NCBI GenBank assembly: GCA_947494435.1
Contig: CANLUY010000002.1
Coordinates: forward strand, 744,001-808,000
DNA length: 64,000 nucleotides
Reading direction: 5' to 3'
Source of the DNA: an uncultured Litoreibacter sp.
Lineage (GTDB): Bacteria; Pseudomonadota; Alphaproteobacteria; Rhodobacterales; Rhodobacteraceae
The notes beneath the pieces were generated by a model that saw nothing but the letters and a program-made list of their open reading frames with translations, was not told the DNA's origin and made no database searches. Every line of letters starts with the position of its first letter. Within the stretch, counting starts at the first letter, position 1. Both the position numbers and the translations under genes were made by a program. Shown here in pieces: positions 9,992 to 20,749 of the stretch.

Positions 9992-12310
9992 GTGATGCAA
10001 AGCGCAGACGCGGATGACAGTGGTGCCAGAAAGAGGGCGATCCCGCATCTCAGCACTTGTTTTGTATTTGTTGGGATGATTGCATTCCTAACCGCTGTTT
10101 ATTTTTCCGACAAAACCATATCTTTCATACTGGCTGGCTTGGGATGCGCTTTCGTTTTGTTTGGGACTTACAAGGGCAGAACCGGCGGCCCCAGAGGATC
10201 AAGTAGTGTCGGTGCTGATCTCAAAGACCTGATCTTCCACGATGAACGCAGCGTATTCGTTACCGCATCCTCTGGTGAAGTATTAAGCCGCAATTTGGCT
10301 GCCCGAAAAATGTTTGGGGATGCCGGCGGCGATGTATTGGAGCAAGTCATCGGAAAGTCATTTCCGAATGCCAATGCGCTCATTTTTCGCCTACAAACAA
10401 AGGCTACACGCGCGAATGCGGCACGTGAAGATATCGTCACAAGAAACGCGAAATTTTTGGTAAGCGTCCACCGGTTGCCGGATGATCAAATCTTGTGGGC
10501 TATTGAAGAGAATGAGGAACCAAACACAGCATCGCGTGGGTCACACAAAGTGAGCTTGCCGATGCTGACGGCCAGCGGATCTGGCACGATCCTTTACATG
10601 AATGAGGCGATGCGGGGCCTTGTTGGAGAACGGATTAAATCGCTGGATCGGTTGTTTGTAGATATCCCCAAAGTAAGCGGAGAATGCCAAACCATTAAAA
10701 CGAAAGACGGAAGCATTTCTGTACAGGTCATCATTGTTGCAGGATCGGCTGGCCGTTCCGAGTATTTCCTTGCACCCACTGTAGCGGAGCCGCAGGCCGA
10801 GACTGTTCGTAGTTTCAAGTTGTTGGAAGACTTTCCCGTTGCGTTGTTGAGGATAAAACCCGATGGCCAAATTGATGAAGCCAATCGACTGGCCCGGAAT
10901 TTGCTTGGGATGTCCGAAGAAGAGAACGGGCGTCTTTCAGACCTGATTGGTGGACTTGGGCGACCAATTTCAGATTGGTTGGCTGATGCCGCAGAGGGAC
11001 GTGCGTTACATCAACCAGAAGTCCTAAGAGCCCGCGCAGGCGGCGAAGAGACGTATCTGCAAGTCACATTGGGTCGTGTTATCGAGAATGGCGTCGTTAC
11101 ATTGGTTGCAATGGTCACAGATGCGACCGAGCTAAAGACGTTAGAAGCGCAGTTCGTACAAAGCCAGAAAATGCAGGCCATTGGACAACTTGCTGGCGGC
11201 GTTGCACATGATTTCAACAATTTGCTCACCGCAATTTCCGGGCATTGCGATCTATTGATGCTGCGGCATGACCCCGGCGATATGGATTACGGTGATCTGG
11301 AGCAAATCAACCAAAACGCAAATCGGGCAGCCTCTCTCGTTGGGCAGCTCTTGGCATTCTCGCGCAAACAGAACCTTCAACTAGAAGTATTAGACATGCG
11401 TGACACGCTGTCAGACCTAACACATTTGCTGAACAGGTTGGTCGGTGCACAAATTTCTCTCAATCTATCACACGATCCACAGTTGCTGTCAGTGCGCGCT
11501 GACAGAAGACAACTCGAACAGGTTATCATGAACCTTGTTGTCAATGCACGCGACGCCATGGACGGATCAGGTGGTGAAATTTCGATTGAGACGCGAAATG
11601 CAAAACTGCAAAGCGATCTCAAGCGTGACAGGGCCATTGTGCCGCGTGGTGACTATGTCGTCGTCAAAGTCCGCGACAATGGCAATGGGATTGCAAAAGA
11701 CGAGCTGCCCAAGATATTCGAGCCGTTCTACACAACCAAGCGCACGGGCGAGGGGACAGGGCTGGGCCTTTCGACTGCCTATGGAATCATTAAGCAATCC
11801 GGTGGCTTTATCTTTGTCGATAGCACCGAAGGCAAAGGCACAGAGTTCACCATTTTCTTCCCAACATTTGACCGCCCCGAAGTTGCCGAAGAAGCAGCTC
11901 GTCAAGCTCCTGCTACTGCCGAAATCGGTCCTGTCGATGGGGTCGTGTTACTTGTTGAAGATGAAGCCCCTGTTAGAGCTTTTGCCAGTAGAGCGCTGAA
12001 ATTAAGAGGGTTTAAAGTTCTGGAAGCTGAGTCAGGTGAAGAAGCCCTCGATATGCTCGGAGACAGCAATCTATTTGTTGATATCGTCGTAACTGACGTG
12101 GTCATGCCAGGCTTGGACGGCCCGACATGGGTAAAACAAGCGCGAGAAGACCGACCAGAAATGAAGGTCGTCTTCGTATCGGGATATGCTGAAGAAAACT
12201 TCAATCAGGATAAATCAGAGATTCCGAATTCAATTTTCCTGCCCAAACCATTTTCGCTCAACGAGTTGACTGCGACAGTGCGTGGGCAGCTTTCGGAGCT
12301 TGCAGCGTGA
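9992..12310 (+). CDS. cckA: Hybrid sensor histidine kinase CckA
   Basis: CckA is the membrane-bound bifunctional kinase/phosphatase that drives the CckA-ChpT-CtrA phosphorelay. Two hydrophobic helices lie at about residues 20-39 and 43-60. PAS-like regions follow, then a HisKA domain with the phospho-acceptor His406 in GGVAHDFNNLL. The ATPase domain has VMNLVVNARDAM, VKVRDNGNGI and GTGLGLSTAYG. A C-terminal receiver carries Asp702 in VVTDVVMPGLDGP. At 772 residues the length is family-typical. Start is GTG at 9992 or ATG at 9995; TAGGAGGA at 9978-9985 serves either. A CtrA box lies just upstream. The gene is monocistronic and convergent with the sulfotransferase gene. Confidence 0.93.
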   Translation: MMQSADADDSGARKRAIPHLSTCFVFVGMIAFLTAVYFSDKTISFILAGLGCAFVLFGTYKGRTGGPRGSSSVGADLKDLIFHDERSVFVTASSGEVLSRNLAARKMFGDAGGDVLEQVIGKSFPNANALIFRLQTKATRANAAREDIVTRNAKFLVSVHRLPDDQILWAIEENEEPNTASRGSHKVSLPMLTASGSGTILYMNEAMRGLVGERIKSLDRLFVDIPKVSGECQTIKTKDGSISVQVIIVAGSAGRSEYFLAPTVAEPQAETVRSFKLLEDFPVALLRIKPDGQIDEANRLARNLLGMSEEENGRLSDLIGGLGRPISDWLADAAEGRALHQPEVLRARAGGEETYLQVTLGRVIENGVVTLVAMVTDATELKTLEAQFVQSQKMQAIGQLAGGVAHDFNNLLTAISGHCDLLMLRHDPGDMDYGDLEQINQNANRAASLVGQLLAFSRKQNLQLEVLDMRDTLSDLTHLLNRLVGAQISLNLSHDPQLLSVRADRRQLEQVIMNLVVNARDAMDGSGGEISIETRNAKLQSDLKRDRAIVPRGDYVVVKVRDNGNGIAKDELPKIFEPFYTTKRTGEGTGLGLSTAYGIIKQSGGFIFVDSTEGKGTEFTIFFPTFDRPEVAEEAARQAPATAEIGPVDGVVLLVEDEAPVRAFASRALKLRGFKVLEAESGEEALDMLGDSNLFVDIVVTDVVMPGLDGPTWVKQAREDRPEMKVVFVSGYAEENFNQDKSEIPNSIFLPKPFSLNELTATVRGQLSELAA

Positions 12311-12335
12311 ACGGTGCCTTCCAGCCACGTTAATT

Positions 12336-12968
12336 TTAGCTGATCGACAGCGGGCCGTCATCTAAGGCGGCGTGGATCTGGAAATCTAAAACGAGTCGGT
12401 CTTCAAGCTCTTTTTGTAACGTCTTTGACAGGCTTAAGTCGGATTTCGGCGACTTATTGACCGTCTTGAGCTTAATATCCGCACCAAGACGACGTTGAAG
12501 AAATTCGATGAATGGATCGAATTGTTCGTACTGAAAAAGATGATTTACCAGCAGATCACTTTTCTCATCTGTTACAAACCGGCCTTGTGATCCCACCTCA
12601 GCGAAGGGTGGCTGTTTGTCACTTAGATAAGCTGCGATAAAGCTGTCGAACGTCAGGCCTTCAGTGCTGTTTTGATGACCAGAGAGCGCCGGTCTTTGTC
12701 GGTACCGAAACCAACTTCCCAACCAATCCACAGGCTCTCGCATTACCGCAACCGTTTGAATAGGCTTCAGATTTCCGCGCTCGAACATTGCGCGAAATTT
12801 ACGTTCATATCCGGCCGCATTTGTGTGTTTCAGTCCGGGCGGGTCGCGAAGCACAGCAGAGGCCCGCCTATGCAGAGCACGTTCGACAGCACTGGTTCCG
12901 GTCTTGGGTACAGCCAAATACGCGAGGCGCTCTTTGAAGAAAATCATCATATCGGTTTGATCTATCAC
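12336..12968 (-). CDS. Sulfotransferase family protein
   Basis: A 210-residue protein with the PAPS-dependent sulfotransferase fold. The 5'-phosphosulfate loop is LAVPKTGTSAVE near residue 16, and the 3'-phosphate segment is VAVMREPVDWLGSWFRYR near residue 76. The family moves sulfate from 3'-phosphoadenosine-5'-phosphosulfate to hydroxyl or amino groups of glycans, lipids or small molecules. No signal peptide is visible, so it is probably cytoplasmic. The acceptor is unknown. It sits alone between cckA and recA and shares the upstream region with recA, but SOS control of this gene is not shown. Confidence 0.8.
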   Translation of the reverse strand: MIDQTDMMIFFKERLAYLAVPKTGTSAVERALHRRASAVLRDPPGLKHTNAAGYERKFRAMFERGNLKPIQTVAVMREPVDWLGSWFRYRQRPALSGHQNSTEGLTFDSFIAAYLSDKQPPFAEVGSQGRFVTDEKSDLLVNHLFQYEQFDPFIEFLQRRLGADIKLKTVNKSPKSDLSLSKTLQKELEDRLVLDFQIHAALDDGPLSIS

Positions 12969-13003
12969 TTATCCGGGCTTCTGCCCGTTTCTAATCTTCT
13001 GCT

Positions 13004-13042
13004 CTCAACACTTCTTTAACCGAGTTCAGCAAAAGTGTTGAG
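13004..13042. repeat. 10-base perfect inverted repeat between sulfotransferase gene and recA
   Basis: CTCAACACTT (13004-13013) is repeated inverted as AAGTGTTGAG (13033-13042) with 19 bases between. It lies 36 bases upstream of the sulfotransferase start and is separate from the LexA boxes. No T-run follows on either strand, so it looks more like an operator for the minus-strand gene than a terminator. Confidence 0.4.
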
Positions 13043-13059
13043 CAGAAATTTCTTGTAAT

Positions 13060-13074
13060 GTTCTTATTTTGATC
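13060..13074 (+). promoter_or_regulatory. LexA (SOS) box 1 upstream of recA
   Basis: GTTC (13060-13063), seven bases (TTATTTT), GATC (13071-13074). The GTTC-N7-GATC form is the SOS box described for recA in Rhodobacter sphaeroides, a relative of this organism. It lies 77 bases upstream of the recA start codon. Confidence 0.75.
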
Positions 13075-13085
13075 TCATAAGGTGA

Positions 13086-13100
13086 GAACAAGATGCGAAC
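13086..13100 (+). promoter_or_regulatory. LexA (SOS) box 2 upstream of recA
   Basis: GAAC (13086-13089), seven bases (AAGATGC), GAAC (13097-13100) is an exact alphaproteobacterial direct-repeat LexA site, located 12 bases after box 1 and 50 bases before the recA start. It overlaps an upstream in-frame GTG, which supports translation beginning at the later ATG. Confidence 0.75.
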
Positions 13101-13150
13101 AAACGCAGCGATTGCCCCTGTCATGGTGGCGTGAAATAAGGGTTGGAAAG

Positions 13151-14245
13151 ATGGCAACAGCAGAACTTTTGAGCATGAATAAAAACGACGCAAACAAACA
13201 AAAAGCGCTGGATTCTGCGCTTGCACAAATTGAGCGCCAATTTGGCAAAGGCTCAATTATGAAGCTCGGTGATGAAAACGCCGTACAAGAAATTGAAGCT
13301 ACGTCTACGGGTTCTTTGGGATTGGATATCGCCCTTGGCATAGGTGGCTTGCCAAAGGGACGGATCGTAGAAATCTACGGCCCTGAGAGTTCAGGTAAAA
13401 CCACGCTCACATTGCATACCGTTGCAGAAGAGCAGAAAAAAGGTGGGGTTTGCGCCTTTGTCGATGCCGAGCACGCGTTAGACCCTCAATATGCCCGCAA
13501 ACTAGGTGTCGATCTTGATGAACTGTTGATCTCGCAACCTGATACGGGTGAGCAGGCCCTCGAAATTGTTGACACATTGGTGCGCTCCGGTGCTGTAAAC
13601 ATGATTGTTGTCGACTCTGTTGCCGCCTTGACGCCAAAGTCTGAGCTTGAAGGTGATATGGGCGACAGTTCAGTTGGTGTGCATGCACGTCTGATGTCGC
13701 AAGCGATGCGTAAGTTGACCGGCTCTATTTCGCGCTCTAACTGTATGGTTATTTTCATCAACCAAATCAGAATGAAGATTGGCGTGATGTTTGGTTCCCC
13801 CGAGACAACGACAGGCGGTAACGCGCTGAAGTTCTATTCTTCAGTCCGTCTTGATATCCGCCGGATCGGTGCGATCAAGGACCGTGACGAAGTGGTTGGA
13901 AACGCCACCCGTGTCAAAGTTGTAAAAAACAAAGTGGCACCACCGTTCAAGCAGGTCGAATTCGACATTATGTATGGCGAAGGCATCTCAAAAATGGGTG
14001 AATTGCTCGATTTGGGGGTCAAAGCTGGCGTTGTTGATAAATCAGGTGCTTGGTTCAGCTATGGTGATGAGCGCATTGGGCAAGGGCGTGAAAATGCCAA
14101 AACCTTCTTGAGAGAGAACTCACACTTCGCGCTGGAGATCGAAGACAAGATCCGCGCCGCACATGGGCTGGATTTTGAGATGCCGCAAGGCGGCGCAGAT
14201 GGTGACGTTTTAGAAGACGGTGATGATACACCGAACGACGAGTGA
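13151..14245 (+). CDS. recA: Recombinase RecA
   Basis: RecA forms filaments on single-stranded DNA, drives homologous pairing and stimulates LexA self-cleavage. Walker A is GPESSGKTT starting at about residue 77; [11 protein letters not shown] is Walker B, and the loop [27 protein letters not shown] is standard RecA. The start at ATG 13151 ([10 protein letters not shown]) matches Roseobacter RecA N-termini; an upstream GTG at 13082 lies inside the promoter region. The protein has 364 residues with a typical acidic tail (DGDDTPNDE). Two LexA boxes precede it and a strong intrinsic terminator follows. Confidence 0.97.
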   Translation: MATAELLSMNKNDANKQKALDSALAQIERQFGKGSIMKLGDENAVQEIEATSTGSLGLDIALGIGGLPKGRIVEIYGPESSGKTTLTLHTVAEEQKKGGVCAFVDAEHALDPQYARKLGVDLDELLISQPDTGEQALEIVDTLVRSGAVNMIVVDSVAALTPKSELEGDMGDSSVGVHARLMSQAMRKLTGSISRSNCMVIFINQIRMKIGVMFGSPETTTGGNALKFYSSVRLDIRRIGAIKDRDEVVGNATRVKVVKNKVAPPFKQVEFDIMYGEGISKMGELLDLGVKAGVVDKSGAWFSYGDERIGQGRENAKTFLRENSHFALEIEDKIRAAHGLDFEMPQGGADGDVLEDGDDTPNDE

Positions 14246-14286
14246 TGTGACTGATATGTATTGATGCCTCGGCATAGTTACAGTTC

Positions 14287-14320
14287 AAAAAGGGCGGGCC
14301 AACTGGACCGCCCTTTTTAT
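14287..14320 (+). terminator. Rho-independent terminator of recA
   Basis: GGGCGG (14292-14297) pairs with CCGCCC (14308-14313), extended by an A-run before and TTTTTAT (14314-14320) after. It lies 42 bases past the recA stop. Confidence 0.9.
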
Positions 14321-14412
14321 ATGAGCGTTCTCAAGGCAGAGGATGTGGACAGTCGTAGATCTCAGGGCTAAACCCGATGTAACGCTAGATTTTCCGCAAA
14401 TGGACTCGCTAA

Positions 14413-17061
<2,649 letters not shown>

Positions 17062-17065
17062 TCAG

Positions 17066-17356
17066 ATGCCGACAGCATTATGGATCGCACATGTAAAGGT
17101 CACAGACCCTGACAGCTATGCGAAGTATGCTCGGCTTGCGACAGGTGCAATTGCCGATCACGGTGGGGTATTCCTCGCACGCAACGGCGCCTACGAGCAG
17201 CTTGAAGGAAACGATCGCAAGCGGAACGTTGTTGCACGTTTTCCATCGTTAGAGGCCGCTCATAAGTGTTATCATTCAGATGCTTATCAGGAAGCGCTGA
17301 GCCATGCGCGCAATGCCTCTGAACGAGACTTGGTGATTGTTGAAGAGCTGGAGTAA
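17066..17356 (+). CDS. DUF1330 family protein
   Basis: A 96-residue dimeric alpha-beta barrel (ferredoxin-like) protein of the DUF1330 family. Typical features are MPTALWIAHVKVTDPDSYAKYAR and the central FLARNGAYEQLEG, followed by RFPSLEAAHKCYHSDAYQEA. No enzymatic activity is established for the family. It lies four bases behind alaS and is therefore probably co-transcribed, though a functional link to tRNA charging is not implied. Confidence 0.88.
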   Translation: MPTALWIAHVKVTDPDSYAKYARLATGAIADHGGVFLARNGAYEQLEGNDRKRNVVARFPSLEAAHKCYHSDAYQEALSHARNASERDLVIVEELE

Positions 17357-17379
17357 GGCTGAGCTTATAAAGATTAGAC

Positions 17380-19788
17380 CTAGCCGCGCATACGGGTACC
17401 GCTGATGTCAAAAAGCGGTTCCGTCACTAATGTCGCATTTCGCAACTCCCCGAGGATCTCGATCTGGACGATCATGTTTTGCGCCACTCTGCCTCTGGGC
17501 AAAAAGCCTTGTGCGACAGATTTTTGAGCGAAATGTGAATAGCCGCCAGATGTACAAAATCCGACAACATCCGCATCGATAAAAATCGGTTCATACCCGG
17601 TCACATCCGCATTTTTTGCATCGACTATGAAAGCACAAAGCTGCCTGTCAGGCGGAGAGGCGCGTTCTGCTTCAGCCACAGCCCGACCAATGAAATCGCC
17701 TTCTTTATCGAAGGCAATAAATCGGTCCATCCCCGTTTCCGCAGCAGTGTAGTCGGGGGAGAACTCGCTTAGCCATGATCCAAAGAACTTATCCAACCGC
17801 AGGCTCATCATCGCGCGCATGCCAAATGGGGTCAGGCCATAAGGTTGTCCTGCGTTCCACAGGGTTCGCCACAAGCTGCGTTGGTGCATTGGATCGCAGT
17901 AGATCTCGAACCCGAGATCTCCGGTATAGCTGACGCGTTGAACGACACAGGCCACTTGTCCAACTGTCATCCGCCGCACATCCATAAAGGACATATCTGA
18001 GAGATCGGCGCGCGTGCAGCTTTGTAAAATATCGCGCGCTTTTGGACCCGCAATCTGAAAACCAGTCAGACTATCGGAGATATTTTCCACCACCACATCT
18101 TGTGACACTTGCTTTGCAAACCAGCGCGTATGAAAGGCCTGACTGCCATAGCTGGCGGTGAGCTGGAACTCCGTCTCACTCAGGCAAGAAATCGTAAAGT
18201 CACCAATCAACCTGCCCTTGGGCGAAAGCATCGGTGTTAGCGTAAGCCGCCCCGGTTTAGGAACACGGCCCGCCATGACATAGTCTAACCACGCTCGCGC
18301 ATTGGCTCCCGAAACGCGATACTTGCCGAAGTTGTGCACCTCATTGATACCTGCCGCGTTCCGGACTGCGGAAACTTCGCGCGCTGTCGCCTTAAACGCA
18401 TTTGAGCGTCGGAATGAGGGTGTTTCAAACCGGGGTTCATCCCCTTTGGCAAAATAATTCGGAACTTCTAGCCCGAATTGATGCCCCCAAACGGCACCCA
18501 TCTCCGAGAAGATGTCATACATCGGCGTGGTCGCGTGGGGCCGCGCCGCCGGAAGCTCTTCGTTGGGGTAAGAGACAGAGAAACGACGTTGATAGTTTTC
18601 TATGACCTTTGGACGTGTGTACCCGGGAGATATCCAGTCGCCAAACCGAGCGACGTCCATTGCAAACGTATCGCGCTCTGGCTCACCTTCGATCATCCAT
18701 TGCGCCAACATGAGGCCGACGCCACCTCCTTGGCTGAAGCCTGCCATCACACCACATGCCGACCAATAATTGCGTTTTCCCGGGACCGGGCCAACCAGCG
18801 GATTGCCGTCCGGGGCAAAGGTAAAGGGCCCATGAATGATTGATTTGATCCCAGCCCGTTCTAGCATCGGAAAGCGCTTATATGCGAAGGCGACTGAGGC
18901 TTCGATCTTATCGAGGTTATCTGGCAGCAGTTCATGGCCAAAATCCCATGGCGTCCCGTCGACGGCCCAAGGCTTACAAGGCTGCTCGTAAAACCCTATG
19001 CAAAGCCCACGTCCTTCCTGACGTAGATAGCTTTCACCTGCCGGATCCATAACATGGGGGTGTTCTTCCGAGCGCTCGTATATCTCAGGCACATCTTCGG
19101 TGACGAGATACTGATGTTCCATTGGGTGCAAAGGCAAATAGACGCCCGCCATTGCCCCGACCTCGCGCGCCCAAAGACCGCCTGCATTCACAACATGCTC
19201 GGCATGGATGGCGCCCTTGTTGGTGACAACGTCCCATGTGCCGTCGCCACGCTGATTTGTCTCCTGCACCATGCAATGAGTCTCGATCGTCGCGCCGCCC
19301 ATACGTGCGGCTTTTGCGTATGCGTGTGTGGTGCCGGACGGATCAAGGTGGCCATCGAGGGGGTCAAAAAGCCCACCAAGGATGCCGTCCGTGTTGGTCA
19401 CAGGTGCAATTTTGGCAATCTCTTCGGGTCCAACGATCTCAGTCTCCAACCCCATGTAGCGGTGCTTGGCCCGTTCCGCGATCAGCATGTCAAATCGGTC
19501 TTGATCATCAGCCAACGTTACACCGCCAACGTGGTGCAAACCGCAGGACATGCCCGTAATTTCTTCCAGCTCTTTGTACAGCTTAATCGTGTAGCCCTGC
19601 AGAGCTGCCATATTGGTATCGCCATTGAGCGTATGAAACCCGCCCGCGGCGTGCCAAGTTGAGCCTGATGTAAGCTCCGAGCGCTCGATCAGCATCACGT
19701 CCGACCAACCGAGTTTTGTCAGATGATAAAGAACAGAACATCCCACGACACCGCCGCCAATCACGGCTACTCTTGTGGTGGTTTTCAT
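17380..19788 (-). CDS. FAD-dependent oxidoreductase fused to GcvT domain (dimethylglycine/sarcosine dehydrogenase family)
   Basis: An 802-residue two-part enzyme. Residues 1-400 are a DAO-type flavoprotein with the dinucleotide fold VAVIGGGVVGCSVLYHL. GSTWHAAGG contains the histidine that carries covalent FAD in dimethylglycine dehydrogenase. The C-terminal half is a GcvT-like aminomethyltransferase domain (FGKYRVSGANARAWLD, VSYTGDLGFEIY) that hands the released formaldehyde unit to tetrahydrofolate as 5,10-methylene-THF. Substrate is probably an N-methylated glycine. It starts after GGGAG spaced for ATG 19788. The HpcH/HpaI aldolase gene lies upstream on the same strand, and a paralogue is transcribed divergently. 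Confidence 0.88.
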   Translation of the reverse strand: MKTTTRVAVIGGGVVGCSVLYHLTKLGWSDVMLIERSELTSGSTWHAAGGFHTLNGDTNMAALQGYTIKLYKELEEITGMSCGLHHVGGVTLADDQDRFDMLIAERAKHRYMGLETEIVGPEEIAKIAPVTNTDGILGGLFDPLDGHLDPSGTTHAYAKAARMGGATIETHCMVQETNQRGDGTWDVVTNKGAIHAEHVVNAGGLWAREVGAMAGVYLPLHPMEHQYLVTEDVPEIYERSEEHPHVMDPAGESYLRQEGRGLCIGFYEQPCKPWAVDGTPWDFGHELLPDNLDKIEASVAFAYKRFPMLERAGIKSIIHGPFTFAPDGNPLVGPVPGKRNYWSACGVMAGFSQGGGVGLMLAQWMIEGEPERDTFAMDVARFGDWISPGYTRPKVIENYQRRFSVSYPNEELPAARPHATTPMYDIFSEMGAVWGHQFGLEVPNYFAKGDEPRFETPSFRRSNAFKATAREVSAVRNAAGINEVHNFGKYRVSGANARAWLDYVMAGRVPKPGRLTLTPMLSPKGRLIGDFTISCLSETEFQLTASYGSQAFHTRWFAKQVSQDVVVENISDSLTGFQIAGPKARDILQSCTRADLSDMSFMDVRRMTVGQVACVVQRVSYTGDLGFEIYCDPMHQRSLWRTLWNAGQPYGLTPFGMRAMMSLRLDKFFGSWLSEFSPDYTAAETGMDRFIAFDKEGDFIGRAVAEAERASPPDRQLCAFIVDAKNADVTGYEPIFIDADVVGFCTSGGYSHFAQKSVAQGFLPRGRVAQNMIVQIEILGELRNATLVTEPLFDISGTRMRG

Positions 19789-19857
19789 AGGAATGCTCCC
19801 TCTCGTTTAAGGGAGAGCCTTTCTTTTCACCCCAACGACATCAAGTCCAAAACCGAC

Positions 19858-20619
19858 CTATTGCGTCGCATCTTCAGCCCATGTCTGAGCCTCAGTCACA
19901 CAGTGCTGCAACCAAAGCAGGTCAACACCTGCGATCACGCGGTATCCTCGAGAAAAAAGCGCATTGGCTTGCTCTTTTTGGAGGCCAATACCCCCCAGTG
20001 GACGACCCGCGCGTTTCGCGGTCTCTTCGATTTTAGTGACGGCGGATATAAAGTCGGGATGATCGAATTGCCCTGAAATTCCTAGATCCGTTGATAGGTC
20101 GAATGGAGCTGGGATCAGCAAGTCAATTCCATCAATCGCGCATATCTCCTCAATGTTTTCAACGGCGTCAGCCGTTTCCACCAAAAGAACACAGCAGAGC
20201 TTGTCTTCCATCTCATCGCGGTAAGACATCAAGCCCGTTTGCCATCTGGCTTGAGCCATGAAGGGGCCAAAGCCGCGCGTTCCGTTTGGCGGATAACGCA
20301 TATGCGCGACTGCTTTTTCGGCATCCTCTGCTGTACGGATGAGGGGAAAAACAATACCTTCCGCGCCGAGGTCTAGTGCACGTTTCGTTTGAGCCGCGGT
20401 ATTCTCTGTAATGCGGACAAGCGGCGCGCACGCAAAGCCGGAAGTAGCGGCAATCATGGCATGTGCGCTTTCGTAGTCAATTGCTCCATGCTCGAGATCA
20501 ACGAATACGGCGTCGGCTCCGGCTGCCGCCATGGCTTGCGTGATCGCTGCAGAAGGGATCGTACACATATGCATCGTTATTTTGTCGGTGCCTTGCAGCT
20601 TCGTTTTGAGAGTTGGCAT
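19858..20619 (-). CDS. HpcH/HpaI aldolase / citrate lyase beta family protein
   Basis: A class II pyruvate-dependent aldolase-type TIM barrel of 253 residues, resembling 2-keto-3-deoxy-rhamnonate or 4-hydroxy-2-oxo-heptanedioate aldolases. VFVDLEHGAIDYE, EGIVFPLIRTAEDAEKAV, LLVETADAVENI and LIPAPFDLSTDLGI cover the pyruvate and metal sites. I place the start at ATG 20617-20619, five bases after AGGAG, rather than at an in-frame ATG 84 bases upstream that would collide with the divergent gene. Lying between two methylamine-type flavoproteins, it might cleave a hydroxy-keto acid made during their pathway; that link is inference. Confidence 0.83.
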   Translation of the reverse strand: MPTLKTKLQGTDKITMHMCTIPSAAITQAMAAAGADAVFVDLEHGAIDYESAHAMIAATSGFACAPLVRITENTAAQTKRALDLGAEGIVFPLIRTAEDAEKAVAHMRYPPNGTRGFGPFMAQARWQTGLMSYRDEMEDKLCCVLLVETADAVENIEEICAIDGIDLLIPAPFDLSTDLGISGQFDHPDFISAVTKIEETAKRAGRPLGGIGLQKEQANALFSRGYRVIAGVDLLWLQHCVTEAQTWAEDATQ

Positions 20620-20749
20620 GTAAGCTCCTGTCGTTTTCAGAAGGTTTGCATCAATGTCGCCTTGAGGAAAGCTTTTGTCGGCGAGCGGGTAGGAAATAAT
20701 CATGGTCCACAGCTACGTTGTCTCAGAAAGCACTGAAGGGAAGATCAGG

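Noticed and set aside
13082-13150. GTG at 13082 as the recA start
   Set aside because: It overlaps a LexA box and the added 23 residues do not occur in RecA proteins.
20620-20703. Upstream extension of the HpcH/HpaI aldolase
   Set aside because: The ATG at 20619 has AGGAG at the right distance; the extension lacks family similarity and runs into the divergent gene's start.
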